A DNA stretch of 64,000 bases from Teichococcus vastitatis (GTDB lineage: Bacteria; Pseudomonadota; Alphaproteobacteria; Acetobacterales; Acetobacteraceae). The notes below the pieces were generated by a model that saw only the letters and a list, made by a program, of their open reading frames with translations, was not told the DNA's origin and searched no databases. The DNA is taken from positions 1-64,000 of the forward strand of contig NZ_QXGS01000003.1 in assembly GCF_003604215.1 (NCBI RefSeq). The letters are read 5' to 3'. Position numbers and translations under genes: made by a program. Positions 45,366 through 53,993 of this stretch are shown in pieces (position 1 is the first letter of the stretch; every line of letters begins with the position of its first letter).

Positions 45366-45764
45366 TCAGCGACGCCCGCCGCCGCCAAGCTCAGCGGCGA
45401 TGGCGGCCTCGATGTCGTCGGCCGAGAGGTCCTCGTTGCCGGCGTCCGGCAGCGGCTCCTCGCTGACGTCCATCACGCCGAAGATGTTCTCGTCGGTGGC
45501 GATCAAGTCGATCACCTCCTCCTCCACCGGCTCCGGCTCCGGGGCGCGCAGCAGGGACTTGATCAGGTCCTGCTCCAGCTCGGCCGGCTGCACGGTTTCC
45601 TCGGCGATCTCGCGCAGCGCCACGACCGGGTTCTTGTCGTTGTCGCGGTCCAGCGTCAGCTCCTCGCCACGGCTGATGTTGCGCGCACGCTGTGCGGCGA
45701 TCAGCACCAGCTCGAAGCGGTTCGGGATCTTCAGGATGCAGTCTTCGACCGTGACGCGGGCCAT
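45366..45764 (-). CDS. rpoZ: RNA polymerase omega subunit
   Basis: A 132-residue omega subunit. [35 protein letters not shown] is the conserved core that binds beta-prime and forms part of a ppGpp site, which fits its place directly before rel/spoT. The long acidic C-terminal tail (residues 75-130) is common in alphaproteobacteria. GGAGG 6 bases upstream supports ATG 45764. The earlier open frame overlaps folK. Confidence 0.95.
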   Translation of the reverse strand: MARVTVEDCILKIPNRFELVLIAAQRARNISRGEELTLDRDNDKNPVVALREIAEETVQPAELEQDLIKSLLRAPEPEPVEEEVIDLIATDENIFGVMDVSEEPLPDAGNEDLSADDIEAAIAAELGGGGRR

Positions 45765-45850
45765 GGGCGGCCTCCAAATGCAGAATAATGCTGAACGCCT
45801 GAGATAGCCATCGCACCCGCGAAAGGCAAGTTTTCCGAGGGAATCCGGCT

Positions 45851-46342
45851 TCAGAGGCGGCGCATGGCGGCGGGCGGCAGGCGGCCCAGCAACGCCCCCA
45901 CCGTGTCCTTCAGCCGGGGGTGCACCCAATCCGGCGCCACCTCCGCCAGCGGCTCCAGCACGAAGCGGCGCAGATGCGCGCGGGGGTGGGGCAGGATCGG
46001 ATCCGGGCCGTCGCGCACCGCATCCCCCATGGCGATGATATCGAGATCCAGGGTGCGGGGCGCGTTGGGGTAGGGGCGCTGCCGCCCGGCGGCCTGCTCA
46101 ATTCGTTGCAGGGCCGCCAGCAAGGCTTCGGGCGCCAGCGCGCCCTCGCAGCGGGCGATGCCGTTGACATACCAGGGCGAATGCGGATCGGGCGGATCGG
46201 GCTCGGTCAGCCACCAGCCGGACAGGGCGGTGACACGCAGGCCAGGGACGGTGTCCAGCGCGGCGGCGGCGGCGCGGCAGGTGGCCAGGGGCGCGGCACC
46301 GCCGGTGCCGGGCAGGTTGGCGCCCAGCGCGACCAGGATCAT
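45851..46342 (-). CDS. folK: 2-amino-4-hydroxy-6-hydroxymethyldihydropteridine pyrophosphokinase
   Basis: A 163-residue folate-pathway kinase. ALGANLPG at the N terminus, [18 protein letters not shown] and [13 protein letters not shown], with Mg-binding Asp residues, are the HPPK signature. It makes dihydropterin pyrophosphate for FolP. It precedes rpoZ by 86 bases on the same strand and follows the moeA/mocA fusion gene by 10 bases, so it could be co-transcribed with either neighbour. Confidence 0.93.
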   Translation of the reverse strand: MILVALGANLPGTGGAAPLATCRAAAAALDTVPGLRVTALSGWWLTEPDPPDPHSPWYVNGIARCEGALAPEALLAALQRIEQAAGRQRPYPNAPRTLDLDIIAMGDAVRDGPDPILPHPRAHLRRFVLEPLAEVAPDWVHPRLKDTVGALLGRLPPAAMRRL

Positions 46343-46352
46343 CCGCGATGCC

Positions 46353-48020
46353 TCAGCCGGGCCGGAAATCCGGCACCAGCTTCAGCGCGTCGGTGGTGTC
46401 GAAATCGCGCAGCACGGCATCGTCCGACATTTCCACCTCCACCACTTTTTCCGCGTACTTGCCGACCAGGTGCCGGGCGCCGACATCGCCGGTAATGGCC
46501 AGCATCTCGGGGATGAACTCGCGCGACCATAGCATCGGGTTGCCTTGCTTGCCGCGGAAGGTCGGCATCACGATGGCGCGGCCTTCCTCCGGGTCGAAGG
46601 CTGCCATCAGCCGGTCCAGCATGGCGCCCGTCACCAGCGGCATGTCACCCAGGCAGACCAGCACGCCCTCCACCTCCGGCGGCAGGGCCGCGAGGCCGGC
46701 CTTGAGCGAGCCTGACAGGCCCTCGGCATATTCCTCGGCATGGGCGATCAGCACGGGGCGGCCGGCCAGCACCTCCTCGACCCGCTGCGCCTCGTAGCCG
46801 GTGACGGCGATCACCGGGCGGGCGCGGCTGTCCAGCACGTTGTTGACCACGCGGGCCACCATCGGCACGCCGGCCTTGTCGGTCACCATCAGCTTGTTCA
46901 GCGGCGCCATGCGGCGCGACCGGCCCGCGGCCAGCACCAGCGCCGCCACCTGGCGCGGACGGCGCGGCGCGGCGCCGGACTGCGCCTGTGCCGCCGCCTG
47001 CTCGCGCGGCAGCGGCCGGGTCTCGATCTCCTTCAGCAGGCCGCCGACCCCCATGCCGGCGATGTCCGCACCAGTGACCTTGAGACCCGCGAAGAGGCGG
47101 TGCAGCACCCAGTCGAAGCCGTTCAGCTTGGGGGACCGGGCGCAGCCCGGCAGCACCATGGCCGGCACTTCGCCGCCGGGAAATGGCAGCGCGCCCAGGC
47201 AGATCAGGTTTCCCGGGTCCACCGGCATGCCGAAATGCTCGATCCGGCCGCCGGCGCGGACGATCGCCGCCGGCCCGGCGTCGCGCCGGTCCACCACGGC
47301 GGAAGCCCCCGCCACCAGCAGCAGCTCGGCTCCCTGGCGCCTGAGCTTGGCCAGCGCTTCGGCGATGGCGTTTTCCTCGTGGCGGCAACGGATCGGCGGC
47401 AGCAGCGTGCCGGACAGGGCGTGGATGCGGGCCTCGGTCGCGTCCACCGTGCCTTCCAGGATGCTGTCCTTCATGCCCGGAAGGTCGCTGAGCACCAGCC
47501 CGACCTTGAGCGGCCGGAACGGGTGGACGGCCAGCGCCCGGCCGCCCCGCGCCACCACCTCGGCCAATTGTAGCGCCCCGGCAGGGGCGGAGAAGGGAAT
47601 CACCTTCACCGTCGCCAGCATCTCGCGCGCCGATACCGGGGTGTGGTTCGGCAGGGTGGCCAGGGTCAGGCTCTCGTCCAGCCGGTTCAGGCGGTTCACC
47701 AGCGCCTCGTCCACCACGAACAGCCCGGCGGCATCGGCCAAGATGTTGACGCGGCCGGTAGCGGCGCGGGAACGGGCCAGCAAGGGGCCGAGCAGCGCCT
47801 CGCCCAGGCGCTGCGCCGCCTCGTTCTCCGGAATGTCGCCGGGCTCCAGCCGGGCGGCGACGATCTCGGCATGGCCGGCGCGGCGCAGGGCGTCCAGGGC
47901 GGCGGCGTCCAGCACCGTGCCCTTCTTCAGCACGCGCGGGGACGTGTTCTCGGGCAGGCGGATGGTGTGCGCCAGGATGGCGCCCTCGGCCGCGTCGAGG
48001 GGCGTGGGACCGAACTTCAT
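46353..48020 (-). CDS. MoeA-like/MocA-like fusion protein for molybdenum cofactor maturation
   Basis: A 555-residue fusion. Residues 1-350 form a molybdopterin-binding domain (KFGPTPLDAAEGAILAHTIRL, then LVAGASAVVDRRDAGPAAIVRAGG with the MPT-binding GAS and DRRD loops). Residues 365-555 are a MobA-like nucleotidyltransferase (ALVLAAGRSRRMAPLNKLM, then CLGDMPLVTGAMLD). The second half should add CMP to Mo-molybdopterin (MocA), the form used by xanthine-oxidase-type enzymes. ATG 48020 overlaps the preceding xdhC stop as ATGA. The fused form is known in alphaproteobacteria. Confidence 0.88.
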   Translation of the reverse strand: MKFGPTPLDAAEGAILAHTIRLPENTSPRVLKKGTVLDAAALDALRRAGHAEIVAARLEPGDIPENEAAQRLGEALLGPLLARSRAATGRVNILADAAGLFVVDEALVNRLNRLDESLTLATLPNHTPVSAREMLATVKVIPFSAPAGALQLAEVVARGGRALAVHPFRPLKVGLVLSDLPGMKDSILEGTVDATEARIHALSGTLLPPIRCRHEENAIAEALAKLRRQGAELLLVAGASAVVDRRDAGPAAIVRAGGRIEHFGMPVDPGNLICLGALPFPGGEVPAMVLPGCARSPKLNGFDWVLHRLFAGLKVTGADIAGMGVGGLLKEIETRPLPREQAAAQAQSGAAPRRPRQVAALVLAAGRSRRMAPLNKLMVTDKAGVPMVARVVNNVLDSRARPVIAVTGYEAQRVEEVLAGRPVLIAHAEEYAEGLSGSLKAGLAALPPEVEGVLVCLGDMPLVTGAMLDRLMAAFDPEEGRAIVMPTFRGKQGNPMLWSREFIPEMLAITGDVGARHLVGKYAEKVVEVEMSDDAVLRDFDTTDALKLVPDFRPG

Positions 48021-48712
48021 GCGCGCTCCGCGAGGGCCGCGCCGCGGCGCTTGGCGACGATCTCCGCCATGACGGACAAGGCGATCTCCGGCGCGGTAAC
48101 GGCGTTGATGGAAAGCCCGATCGGCGCTGCGATGCGGGCACATTGGGCGGGCGTCAGGCCGGCCTCCGCCAGCCGGTCCAGGCGCTTGGCGTGGGTGCGG
48201 CGGCTGCCCAGCGCACCGATGTAGAAGGCGGAGGAGCGCAGCGCCACCTCCAGCGCGGGGTCGTCCAGCTTCGGATCGTGCGTCAGCGTCACCACCGCCG
48301 TGCGGCTGTCCGGCGCCAGGCGCTCCATCGCCTCGTCCGGCCAGTCATCCAGCAGTGTGACGCCGCCGCCGAAGCGTTCCTCGGTGGCGAAGGCGCGGCG
48401 CGGGTCCACCACCACCACCGCGAAGCCGAGGCTGCGGGCCATGGGCACCAGCGCCTGAGCGACGTGAACGGCGCCCACCACGATCAGCCGCAGCGGCGGG
48501 TTGTGCGGCTGCACGAACCAGGAAGCGTCCTCATGCTCGAGGTTGCCCGCGCGATCCGCGGCCAGGGCGGCTTCGGCCGCCTGGGCCAGGGGCGCCGGCA
48601 GCGCATCCTCGGGGAACAGTTGCTGCGCGCCGTCCGACAGGCGGGTCAGCAGTGCCACCGGCCGCCCAGCGGCGCGCGCCGCCTGCAACCGCGACAGCAG
48701 CGCCGTCTTCAC
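48017..48712 (-). CDS. XdhC/CoxI family protein, C-terminal (Rossmann) half
   Basis: A 231-residue protein equivalent to the second half of XdhC, with the NAD-like Rossmann fold RLIVVGAVHVAQALVPMARSLGFAVVVVDPR and the C-terminal GALGSRRTHAKR and APIGLSINAVTAPEIALSVMAEI. XdhC inserts or protects sulfurated Mo-cofactor in molybdenum hydroxylases. The start is GTG 48712, overlapping the N-terminal half's stop as GTGA, so the two halves act as a split XdhC made in equal amounts. Confidence 0.85.
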   Translation of the reverse strand: MKTALLSRLQAARAAGRPVALLTRLSDGAQQLFPEDALPAPLAQAAEAALAADRAGNLEHEDASWFVQPHNPPLRLIVVGAVHVAQALVPMARSLGFAVVVVDPRRAFATEERFGGGVTLLDDWPDEAMERLAPDSRTAVVTLTHDPKLDDPALEVALRSSAFYIGALGSRRTHAKRLDRLAEAGLTPAQCARIAAPIGLSINAVTAPEIALSVMAEIVAKRRGAALAERA

Positions 48713-49044
48713 ACCAGCTTCTCCCCTTCCAGCTTCTCCACGAACACCTTCAGCTTGCCGCCGCAGGCCAGGCCGACTTCCCAGGCCCGCTCGTCGCTGA
48801 TGCCGAAATCGAGCAGCTGCGGCGCGCCAGTGTCCATGGTGGCGCGCGCCACGTCGGCGACCGCGCCCTCGATGCAGCCGCCGGACACGCTGCCGGCGAG
48901 GCGGCCGCTGGCCGTCACCGCCAACTGCGACCCGGCGGGGCGGGGCGAACTGCCCCAGGTCTCCACCACCGTCGCCAGCGCCACCGTCTCGCCTTCCGCC
49001 AGCCAGCCGGCGGCCGTGGCGAGAATGTCCTCCTGATCGCTCAT
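48709..49044 (-). CDS. XdhC/CoxI family protein, N-terminal half
   Basis: A 111-residue protein covering just the XdhC/CoxI N-terminal domain: ILATAAGWLAEGETVALATVVETWGSSPRPAGSQLAV, then SVSGGCIEGAVADVA with the conserved cysteine, and LACGGKLKVFVEKL. In many bacteria this is fused to the Rossmann half, and here they are separate overlapping genes. It lies 24 bases after coxE on the same strand. Confidence 0.86.
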   Translation of the reverse strand: MSDQEDILATAAGWLAEGETVALATVVETWGSSPRPAGSQLAVTASGRLAGSVSGGCIEGAVADVARATMDTGAPQLLDFGISDERAWEVGLACGGKLKVFVEKLEGEKLV

Positions 49045-49068
49045 CGTCTGTTCCCATCCCTTGCGGGG

Positions 49069-50244
49069 TTACGTCCGGGGGCGCGCCGACAGGGTCTGCA
49101 CCAGGGCACGCAAGCTGTCGATGTTGTGGACCGGGCGATGCTCATGCACCAGGGGCAGCATGACGCGGATGCCCTGGGAGCGGGGCTGGAAGCCGGCGAA
49201 GCGCAGCAGGGGGTTCAACCAGATCAGCCGGCGGCAGGAATGCCGCAGCCGCTCCGTGGCGGAGCCGAGCAGCGCCAGCTCGTCGGCGCCGCCGCGCTCC
49301 AGCCCGTCGGTGATCAGCAGCACCACGGCGCCCTGGCCGAGGACGCGCCGGGCCCAGTGCTTGTTGAACAGCGCCAGGGCCTCGCCGATGCGGGTGCCGC
49401 CGGACCAGTCCGGCACGATATGGCTGACCATCTGGAACGCCGCCTCCGGATCGCGGTGGCGCAGCTGGCGGGTGATGTTGGTCAGCCGCGTGCCGAACAG
49501 GAAGCAGGAGACGCGGTCGCGGTCATTGGTCACCGCGTGAAGGAAGTGCATCAGCACCTGGGCGTAGCGCCCCATGCTGCCGGAGATGTCGCACAGCACC
49601 ACCAGCGGCGGCGGCCGCACCACCCGCTGCAGGCGCCGCAACTCGAGGATCTCGCCGCCCTGGCGCAGGCTGTGCTTCAGCGTGGCGCGGAGATCGGCGC
49701 GGCTGCCCGACGGGTGCGGCCGGAAGCGGCGGGTCGGCCGCTCATCCAGCGGCAGGGAAAGCTTGCGGATCTCGGTCTTGGCGGCGGCGATCTGTGCCGC
49801 GTCCATGGCGTCGAAATCCATCTGCCGCAGCGCCTCGGTGGCGCTGACGGTGAGCGTCGCGTCTACCTCCTGCTGCTCGGGCGGGGCGGGAGGCGGGGCG
49901 GCGGGGCGGTTGGCCGTCAGCGCCTCGGCCAGCCGGCGGGCGCCCGGGCCGGGCTTGGGCGGCGGCTTGCCGCCCGACAGCGCGTCCATGGCGGAAGCGT
50001 GGCGCCCGGCTTCCGGGTCGCGCCACCACAACAGGAAGGCGTGGTCGAAGATCTCGGCATGGTCATGCCGATGCACCATGGTGGCGCGTAGCGCGGCACG
50101 AAGCTGCTGCCGGTCGCCGATCTCGACCTGCCGAAGCGCCTCGGCACTCGCCAGCAGCTCGGCCGGGCCGACCGGCAGGCCGGCGCGGCGCAACAGCCGG
50201 CCGAAGCCGAGCAGGTTCTCCGCCAGATGCGGTCCATCCGCCAT
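49069..50244 (-). CDS. CoxE-like vWA-domain protein
   Basis: A 391-residue protein with a C-terminal von Willebrand A domain. The metal-binding MIDAS motif DISGSM starts at residue 219, with the matching T and D later (GGTRIGEAL, LLITDGLERGG). The N-terminal 200 residues form a helical region with a Pro-rich stretch. CoxE works with the AAA ATPase CoxD in maturation of CO dehydrogenase-type molybdenum enzymes. It lies 19 bases downstream of coxD. Confidence 0.9.
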   Translation of the reverse strand: MADGPHLAENLLGFGRLLRRAGLPVGPAELLASAEALRQVEIGDRQQLRAALRATMVHRHDHAEIFDHAFLLWWRDPEAGRHASAMDALSGGKPPPKPGPGARRLAEALTANRPAAPPPAPPEQQEVDATLTVSATEALRQMDFDAMDAAQIAAAKTEIRKLSLPLDERPTRRFRPHPSGSRADLRATLKHSLRQGGEILELRRLQRVVRPPPLVVLCDISGSMGRYAQVLMHFLHAVTNDRDRVSCFLFGTRLTNITRQLRHRDPEAAFQMVSHIVPDWSGGTRIGEALALFNKHWARRVLGQGAVVLLITDGLERGGADELALLGSATERLRHSCRRLIWLNPLLRFAGFQPRSQGIRVMLPLVHEHRPVHNIDSLRALVQTLSARPRT

Positions 50245-50263
50245 GCTCAGAACGCCGTCCTGG

Positions 50264-51208
50264 TCAGAACGGCAGGGCCGGGCGCGGTGCGGCGGCGGCC
50301 CGAGCCGCGTCCACCAGCTTCGCGGCTTCCTCGCCGCGCAGCTTGGCGATGTCGTCCTGGTATTTCAGCAGGGCACCCAGGGTTTCCTCCACCAGCACCG
50401 GCTCCAGCTCGCGCGCATTGAGGGCGCTGAGCGCGGCGGCCCAGTCGATGGTCTCGGCCACGCCGGGATACTTGAAGAAGTCGCTCGCACGCACCGCCTG
50501 CACGAAGGCCACCACCTGCGCGGAAAGCTGCTCCGGCAGACCGGGCAGCCGGGCGCGCAGGATCGCCCGCTCGCGCCGGGCATCCGGGTAGTCCACCCAC
50601 TGGTACAGGCAGCGGCGGCGAATGGCGTCGTGCACCTCCCGCGTGCGGTTGCTGGTCAGCACCACCACGGGGGGCGTGTCGGCGCGCACCGTGCCGATTT
50701 CGGGGATGGACAGCTGGAAATCGGCCAGGATCTCCAGCAGGAAGGCCTCGAACGGCTCGTCGGCGCGGTCCAGCTCGTCGATCAGCAGCACGGCCGGCGG
50801 GCCCGACAGGGCGGAGAGCAGTGGCCGCTCCTGCAGGAAGCGGCGGTCGTAGATGCCATTCTCCAGGGCGGCCCGGCCGGTTTCGCTTTCGGTCTCGCCG
50901 GCCGCTTCCGCCAGGCGGATCGCCATCAGCTGGCGGGCGTGGTTCCATTCATAGGCGGCGGCGGACAGGTCCAGCCCGTCATAGCATTGCAGCCGCACCA
51001 GCCGCCGGCCGAGGCCGGCGGCTAGCACCTTGGCGATCTCGGTCTTGCCGGTGCCGGGCTCGCCTTCCAGGAACAGCGGACGGCCCATGGCCAGCGCCAG
51101 ATGCACCGTGGTGGCCAGCGCCCGGTCCGCGACGTAGCCGCCGGCCGCCAGCAGCGCCTCGGTGTCCGCGACGGTCGCCGGCATGGGCGGTGGCGGAAGC
51201 GTGGCCAC
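50264..51208 (-). CDS. CoxD-like MoxR AAA+ ATPase
   Basis: A 314-residue MoxR-class ATPase. Walker A GEPGTGKT is at 49-56, Walker B LLIDELDRAD follows, with sensor 1 TSNRTREVHDA and arginine-rich RRRCLYQWVDYP. MoxR proteins pair with vWA proteins to remodel enzymes and insert cofactors; in Oligotropha CoxD helps build the [CuSMo] centre. The start appears to be GTG 51208, 3 bases after the coxG stop. ATG 51184 is an alternative, neither with a clear ribosome site. Confidence 0.9.
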   Translation of the reverse strand: MATLPPPPMPATVADTEALLAAGGYVADRALATTVHLALAMGRPLFLEGEPGTGKTEIAKVLAAGLGRRLVRLQCYDGLDLSAAAYEWNHARQLMAIRLAEAAGETESETGRAALENGIYDRRFLQERPLLSALSGPPAVLLIDELDRADEPFEAFLLEILADFQLSIPEIGTVRADTPPVVVLTSNRTREVHDAIRRRCLYQWVDYPDARRERAILRARLPGLPEQLSAQVVAFVQAVRASDFFKYPGVAETIDWAAALSALNARELEPVLVEETLGALLKYQDDIAKLRGEEAAKLVDAARAAAAPRPALPF

Positions 51209-51211
51209 CGC

Positions 51212-52060
51212 TCAGCCCAGCACGAACAACAGGAACAGGATCACCGCGAACGCCGCCGAGCCGATCCAGAACACGATGGGCAGGCCCATGATCTCGGACG
51301 GCACCAGGGCGAAGATGGAGACCGGCTGGGCCGGCGGCAGGGCGGGGCGGTGGCGCGCCGGGGCGCCCGGCGTGGTGACGGAGGCCGGGCGGCCGCCGGG
51401 CGGCGTTTCGCCGGCATGCTCGGCCAGGCCCACGCCGATCAGGGTGGCGGCGCCCAGCCGCTCGGTGGTGGAGGAATTGCCGATCTCCGTGCCGGGCGCG
51501 GGCGTCGGCACGGTGCCCTCCGGCAGCTCCGGCTCGGCCGAGGGACGGGGCGCCGCCGGCTGGCCGGCCGGCCCCTTCACGTCGGCCGCGCCATTCGCCG
51601 CCTCCGGCCCGGCCGTGTCGGTGGCCACGATGGCGGCGAAGCGGTTGAAGAACTGGTCGGCCATCTGCTTGGAGGTGCTGTCGATCAGCCGGGCGCCGAG
51701 CTGGGCCATTTTGCCGCCGACCTGCGCCTTCACCCCATATCTCAGCAGCGTCGATTGCGGCCCCTGTTCCTCCAGGCTGACATCGGCACCGCCCTTGGCA
51801 AAGCCCATGGCCCCGCCATTGCCTTCGCCGCTGATGGTGTAGGACGCCGGCGGGTTGAGGTTCTCCAGCTTCACCTTGCCGTTGAACCGCGCCGACATGG
51901 GGCCGATCTTGATGGCCACGCGGGCCTGGAAACCGTTCTCGCCGTCCCGCTCGATGGATTCGCAGCCGGGGATCGAGGCACGCAGCACCTCCGGATCGTT
52001 CAGCCCTTCCCAGACAACCTGCCGCGGTGCCCCGATGCTGCGCTCGCCCGTCATTTCCAT
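51212..52060 (-). CDS. CoxG-like SRPBCC protein with C-terminal membrane anchor
   Basis: A 282-residue protein. Residues 1-150 are the CoxG/SRPBCC domain (GERSIGAPRQVVWEGLNDPEVLRASIPGCESIE, RYGVKAQVGGKMAQLGARLIDSTSKQMADQFF). A Pro/Gly/Ala-rich linker follows, and a membrane helix fills the end (IVFWIGSAAFAVILFLLF), suggesting a tail-anchored protein. CoxG recruits or anchors CO dehydrogenase at the membrane in carboxydotrophs. GAGGGAG precedes ATG 52060. It appears to be the first gene of the maturation operon. Confidence 0.88.
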   Translation of the reverse strand: MEMTGERSIGAPRQVVWEGLNDPEVLRASIPGCESIERDGENGFQARVAIKIGPMSARFNGKVKLENLNPPASYTISGEGNGGAMGFAKGGADVSLEEQGPQSTLLRYGVKAQVGGKMAQLGARLIDSTSKQMADQFFNRFAAIVATDTAGPEAANGAADVKGPAGQPAAPRPSAEPELPEGTVPTPAPGTEIGNSSTTERLGAATLIGVGLAEHAGETPPGGRPASVTTPGAPARHRPALPPAQPVSIFALVPSEIMGLPIVFWIGSAAFAVILFLLFVLG

Positions 52061-52221
52061 GGTGCGTCTCCCTCTTCTCTGCCCGGATCGCATCCGACCG
52101 GAGTCCCGCCGGGCCACCGTGGCCCCGCCCTGCCTGTATCCGCCTTACGGCCAAGCCCGAAGTCGCAGGCTAGGACGCATGACGGAAACGGGAAAGGGCG
52201 GGGCGGCCGGATGGTTGCGGC

Positions 52222-53352
52222 TCAGCCGAGCAGCCAGCGCAGCGAACGGCGGAGTTGGGCGGCGCCGTCACGCTCGAACCAGCGTCCGTGCGCGAAGATG
52301 ACCCGCTCGGGCTGCAGCGCCAGCAGCCGCGCCGCGGCGTCCGCCGCCTCGCGCTGATGCCAGCGGACCACGGCGCGCAGATAGGGCGGCGGCATGCCGT
52401 CCGGGGCGGTCACGCCGAACAGGCGGGCCACGCCGCGCATCGCCCAGGGCAGTTTCGACGGCTCGAAGTTCATTGCCATGTCGGTCAGCACCAGGGTGGC
52501 CGAAGGATGGTGGAACAGCGCCATCTCGCGGAAGCCGCCGCCACCCCGCACCTCAATCAGCCGCAGCACGTTGCCCCATTCGGCTGGCACGGATTCTCCG
52601 AGGTCACGGTCAAGCCGCACCCCGCTGCGGCGGACCTGGCCGCGATCACGCAAGCCGGGCGCGGCCCAGGTCATGGCGTCGCGACAATGGCGCTGCCATT
52701 CCTCCAGAAACGTCCAGTGGACGATGTTGGGCGCCACCAAGTGGCGGATCGGCCCGATCCGTTCCAGCTCCTCCCAGAGGCGGAAATCGAAGCGGGTCGG
52801 CGAATGCAGCAGCAGGTCGCCGTCGGGCAGGCGGAACACCGTCATGCGCACGGGCAGCGTCACGCCCAGGGCCGCGGACATGATGCTGTCGACGACGAAC
52901 ACATCCTCCGCCACCGGCTTCAACCGGTCGAGCGGCGGATAGCCGATGGTGGCCGCCGCATCCTCCCCGGTGCTGCCCAGGAGGCGCGTCGCCATCGTGC
53001 CCTGCCCGGGGCCGCTGCGGGGCTGCGCGCTGCTCAGCGCCACCACTGCCAACTCTGCGAGGCCGAGGCCGATCAACAGCGCCCTCGCATCATCCGGTTG
53101 CCGGCGCATGGTGAGCCCGGCCAGCACCAGCGCCGCCCCGCCAGCGGCATCCAGCGCCAAGTGCTGGCGCATGCTGATTGCCGGGGTCAGGCCGGCCTCG
53201 TAGTCGGTGGCGGCCGAATAGCTGGCATGGAAGGCACCGGCGCCGCCGAGCACCGCCCGCACCGCCGGGGGCAAGGCACGGTTGGCAGCGAGGCCGCCCA
53301 GCGCCGCCGCCACCGTGTAGTCGATCGCGCCGTGCAAACGGGTCGGGATCAT
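52222..53352 (-). CDS. DUF4336 domain protein with N-terminal membrane region
   Basis: A 376-residue protein. Residues 1-115 have about four hydrophobic segments. Residues 145-376 match DUF4336 (EDVFVVDSIMSAALGVTLPVRMTVFRLPDGDLLLHSPTRFD, then HLVAPNIVHWTFLEEWQRHC), a metallo-beta-lactamase-like fold with a partial set of metal ligands. The joining of the membrane part and the enzyme-like part is unusual to me. It lies 160 bases from coxG and 13 bases after the DUF892 gene on the same strand. The function is unknown. Confidence 0.75.
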   Translation of the reverse strand: MIPTRLHGAIDYTVAAALGGLAANRALPPAVRAVLGGAGAFHASYSAATDYEAGLTPAISMRQHLALDAAGGAALVLAGLTMRRQPDDARALLIGLGLAELAVVALSSAQPRSGPGQGTMATRLLGSTGEDAAATIGYPPLDRLKPVAEDVFVVDSIMSAALGVTLPVRMTVFRLPDGDLLLHSPTRFDFRLWEELERIGPIRHLVAPNIVHWTFLEEWQRHCRDAMTWAAPGLRDRGQVRRSGVRLDRDLGESVPAEWGNVLRLIEVRGGGGFREMALFHHPSATLVLTDMAMNFEPSKLPWAMRGVARLFGVTAPDGMPPPYLRAVVRWHQREAADAAARLLALQPERVIFAHGRWFERDGAAQLRRSLRWLLG

Positions 53353-53365
53353 GGGCGCTGCTCCC

Positions 53366-53875
53366 TCAGATGCCGGCCTTGGCCCCGCTTTCCTTGAGCA
53401 TGGCGAATTTCCGCACCAGCGGATCCAGGTTGTCGGCGCACCACTGGGCCATGCGCTCTTCCTCGCGCAGGGATTCCTGCAGCGCGGCCGGCGCCGTGGT
53501 GTCCCCGGCGAGGTCAGCCAGCGTCAGCAGCGATTTGTAGGACGCGATCTCGAAATGCTCGAAGGCGTAGTTGGCCAGGGAGTTCTTCAGGATCTCGTCC
53601 TGCATCGGCGCATGGGCCAGCGCCGCCATGTTGCCCATCAGCCCGGTGATGAAGTCCTTCACCCCGGAACTGGAGGAGCCCAGCCCTTCCAGGATGGTGT
53701 CGAGGCGGGCGCGCTGCTGCTCGCTCTCGGTGATGTGGCGGCGCAGCGCATCTTCCACCTCCGGATAGCTTTGCAGCCGGTCCACCTGGCGGGACAGCAA
53801 TTCGATGGCCTGGGTTTCCAGCGCCCGGGCATTGACCAGGCCTGTGATGTAGAGGTCGCGGCGGCTTTCCTGCAT
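53366..53875 (-). CDS. DUF892 ferritin-like protein (YciE/YciF type)
   Basis: A 169-residue four-helix protein. The pattern LYITGLVNARALETQAIELLSRQVDRLQSYPEVEDALRRHITESEQQRARLD and then FEHFEIASYKSLLTLADLAGD is that of the DUF892 rubrerythrin/ferritin-like family, stress-induced in enterobacteria. Typical metal ligands (Glu, His, Glu) can be followed in helices 1-4. It precedes the DUF4336 gene by 13 bases, so the two may be one operon. Confidence 0.85.
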   Translation of the reverse strand: MQESRRDLYITGLVNARALETQAIELLSRQVDRLQSYPEVEDALRRHITESEQQRARLDTILEGLGSSSSGVKDFITGLMGNMAALAHAPMQDEILKNSLANYAFEHFEIASYKSLLTLADLAGDTTAPAALQESLREEERMAQWCADNLDPLVRKFAMLKESGAKAGI

Positions 53876-53993
53876 GGACGGATTCTCCGGCTGAACAACG
53901 GAAGCCGGGACGGGCCCGGCATGCGCGGCGTGATGCGGAGCCGCGCATGCAACAGGAACGGCGCGGGGCCGGGCGGCGTTTTAGAAAAACTGT

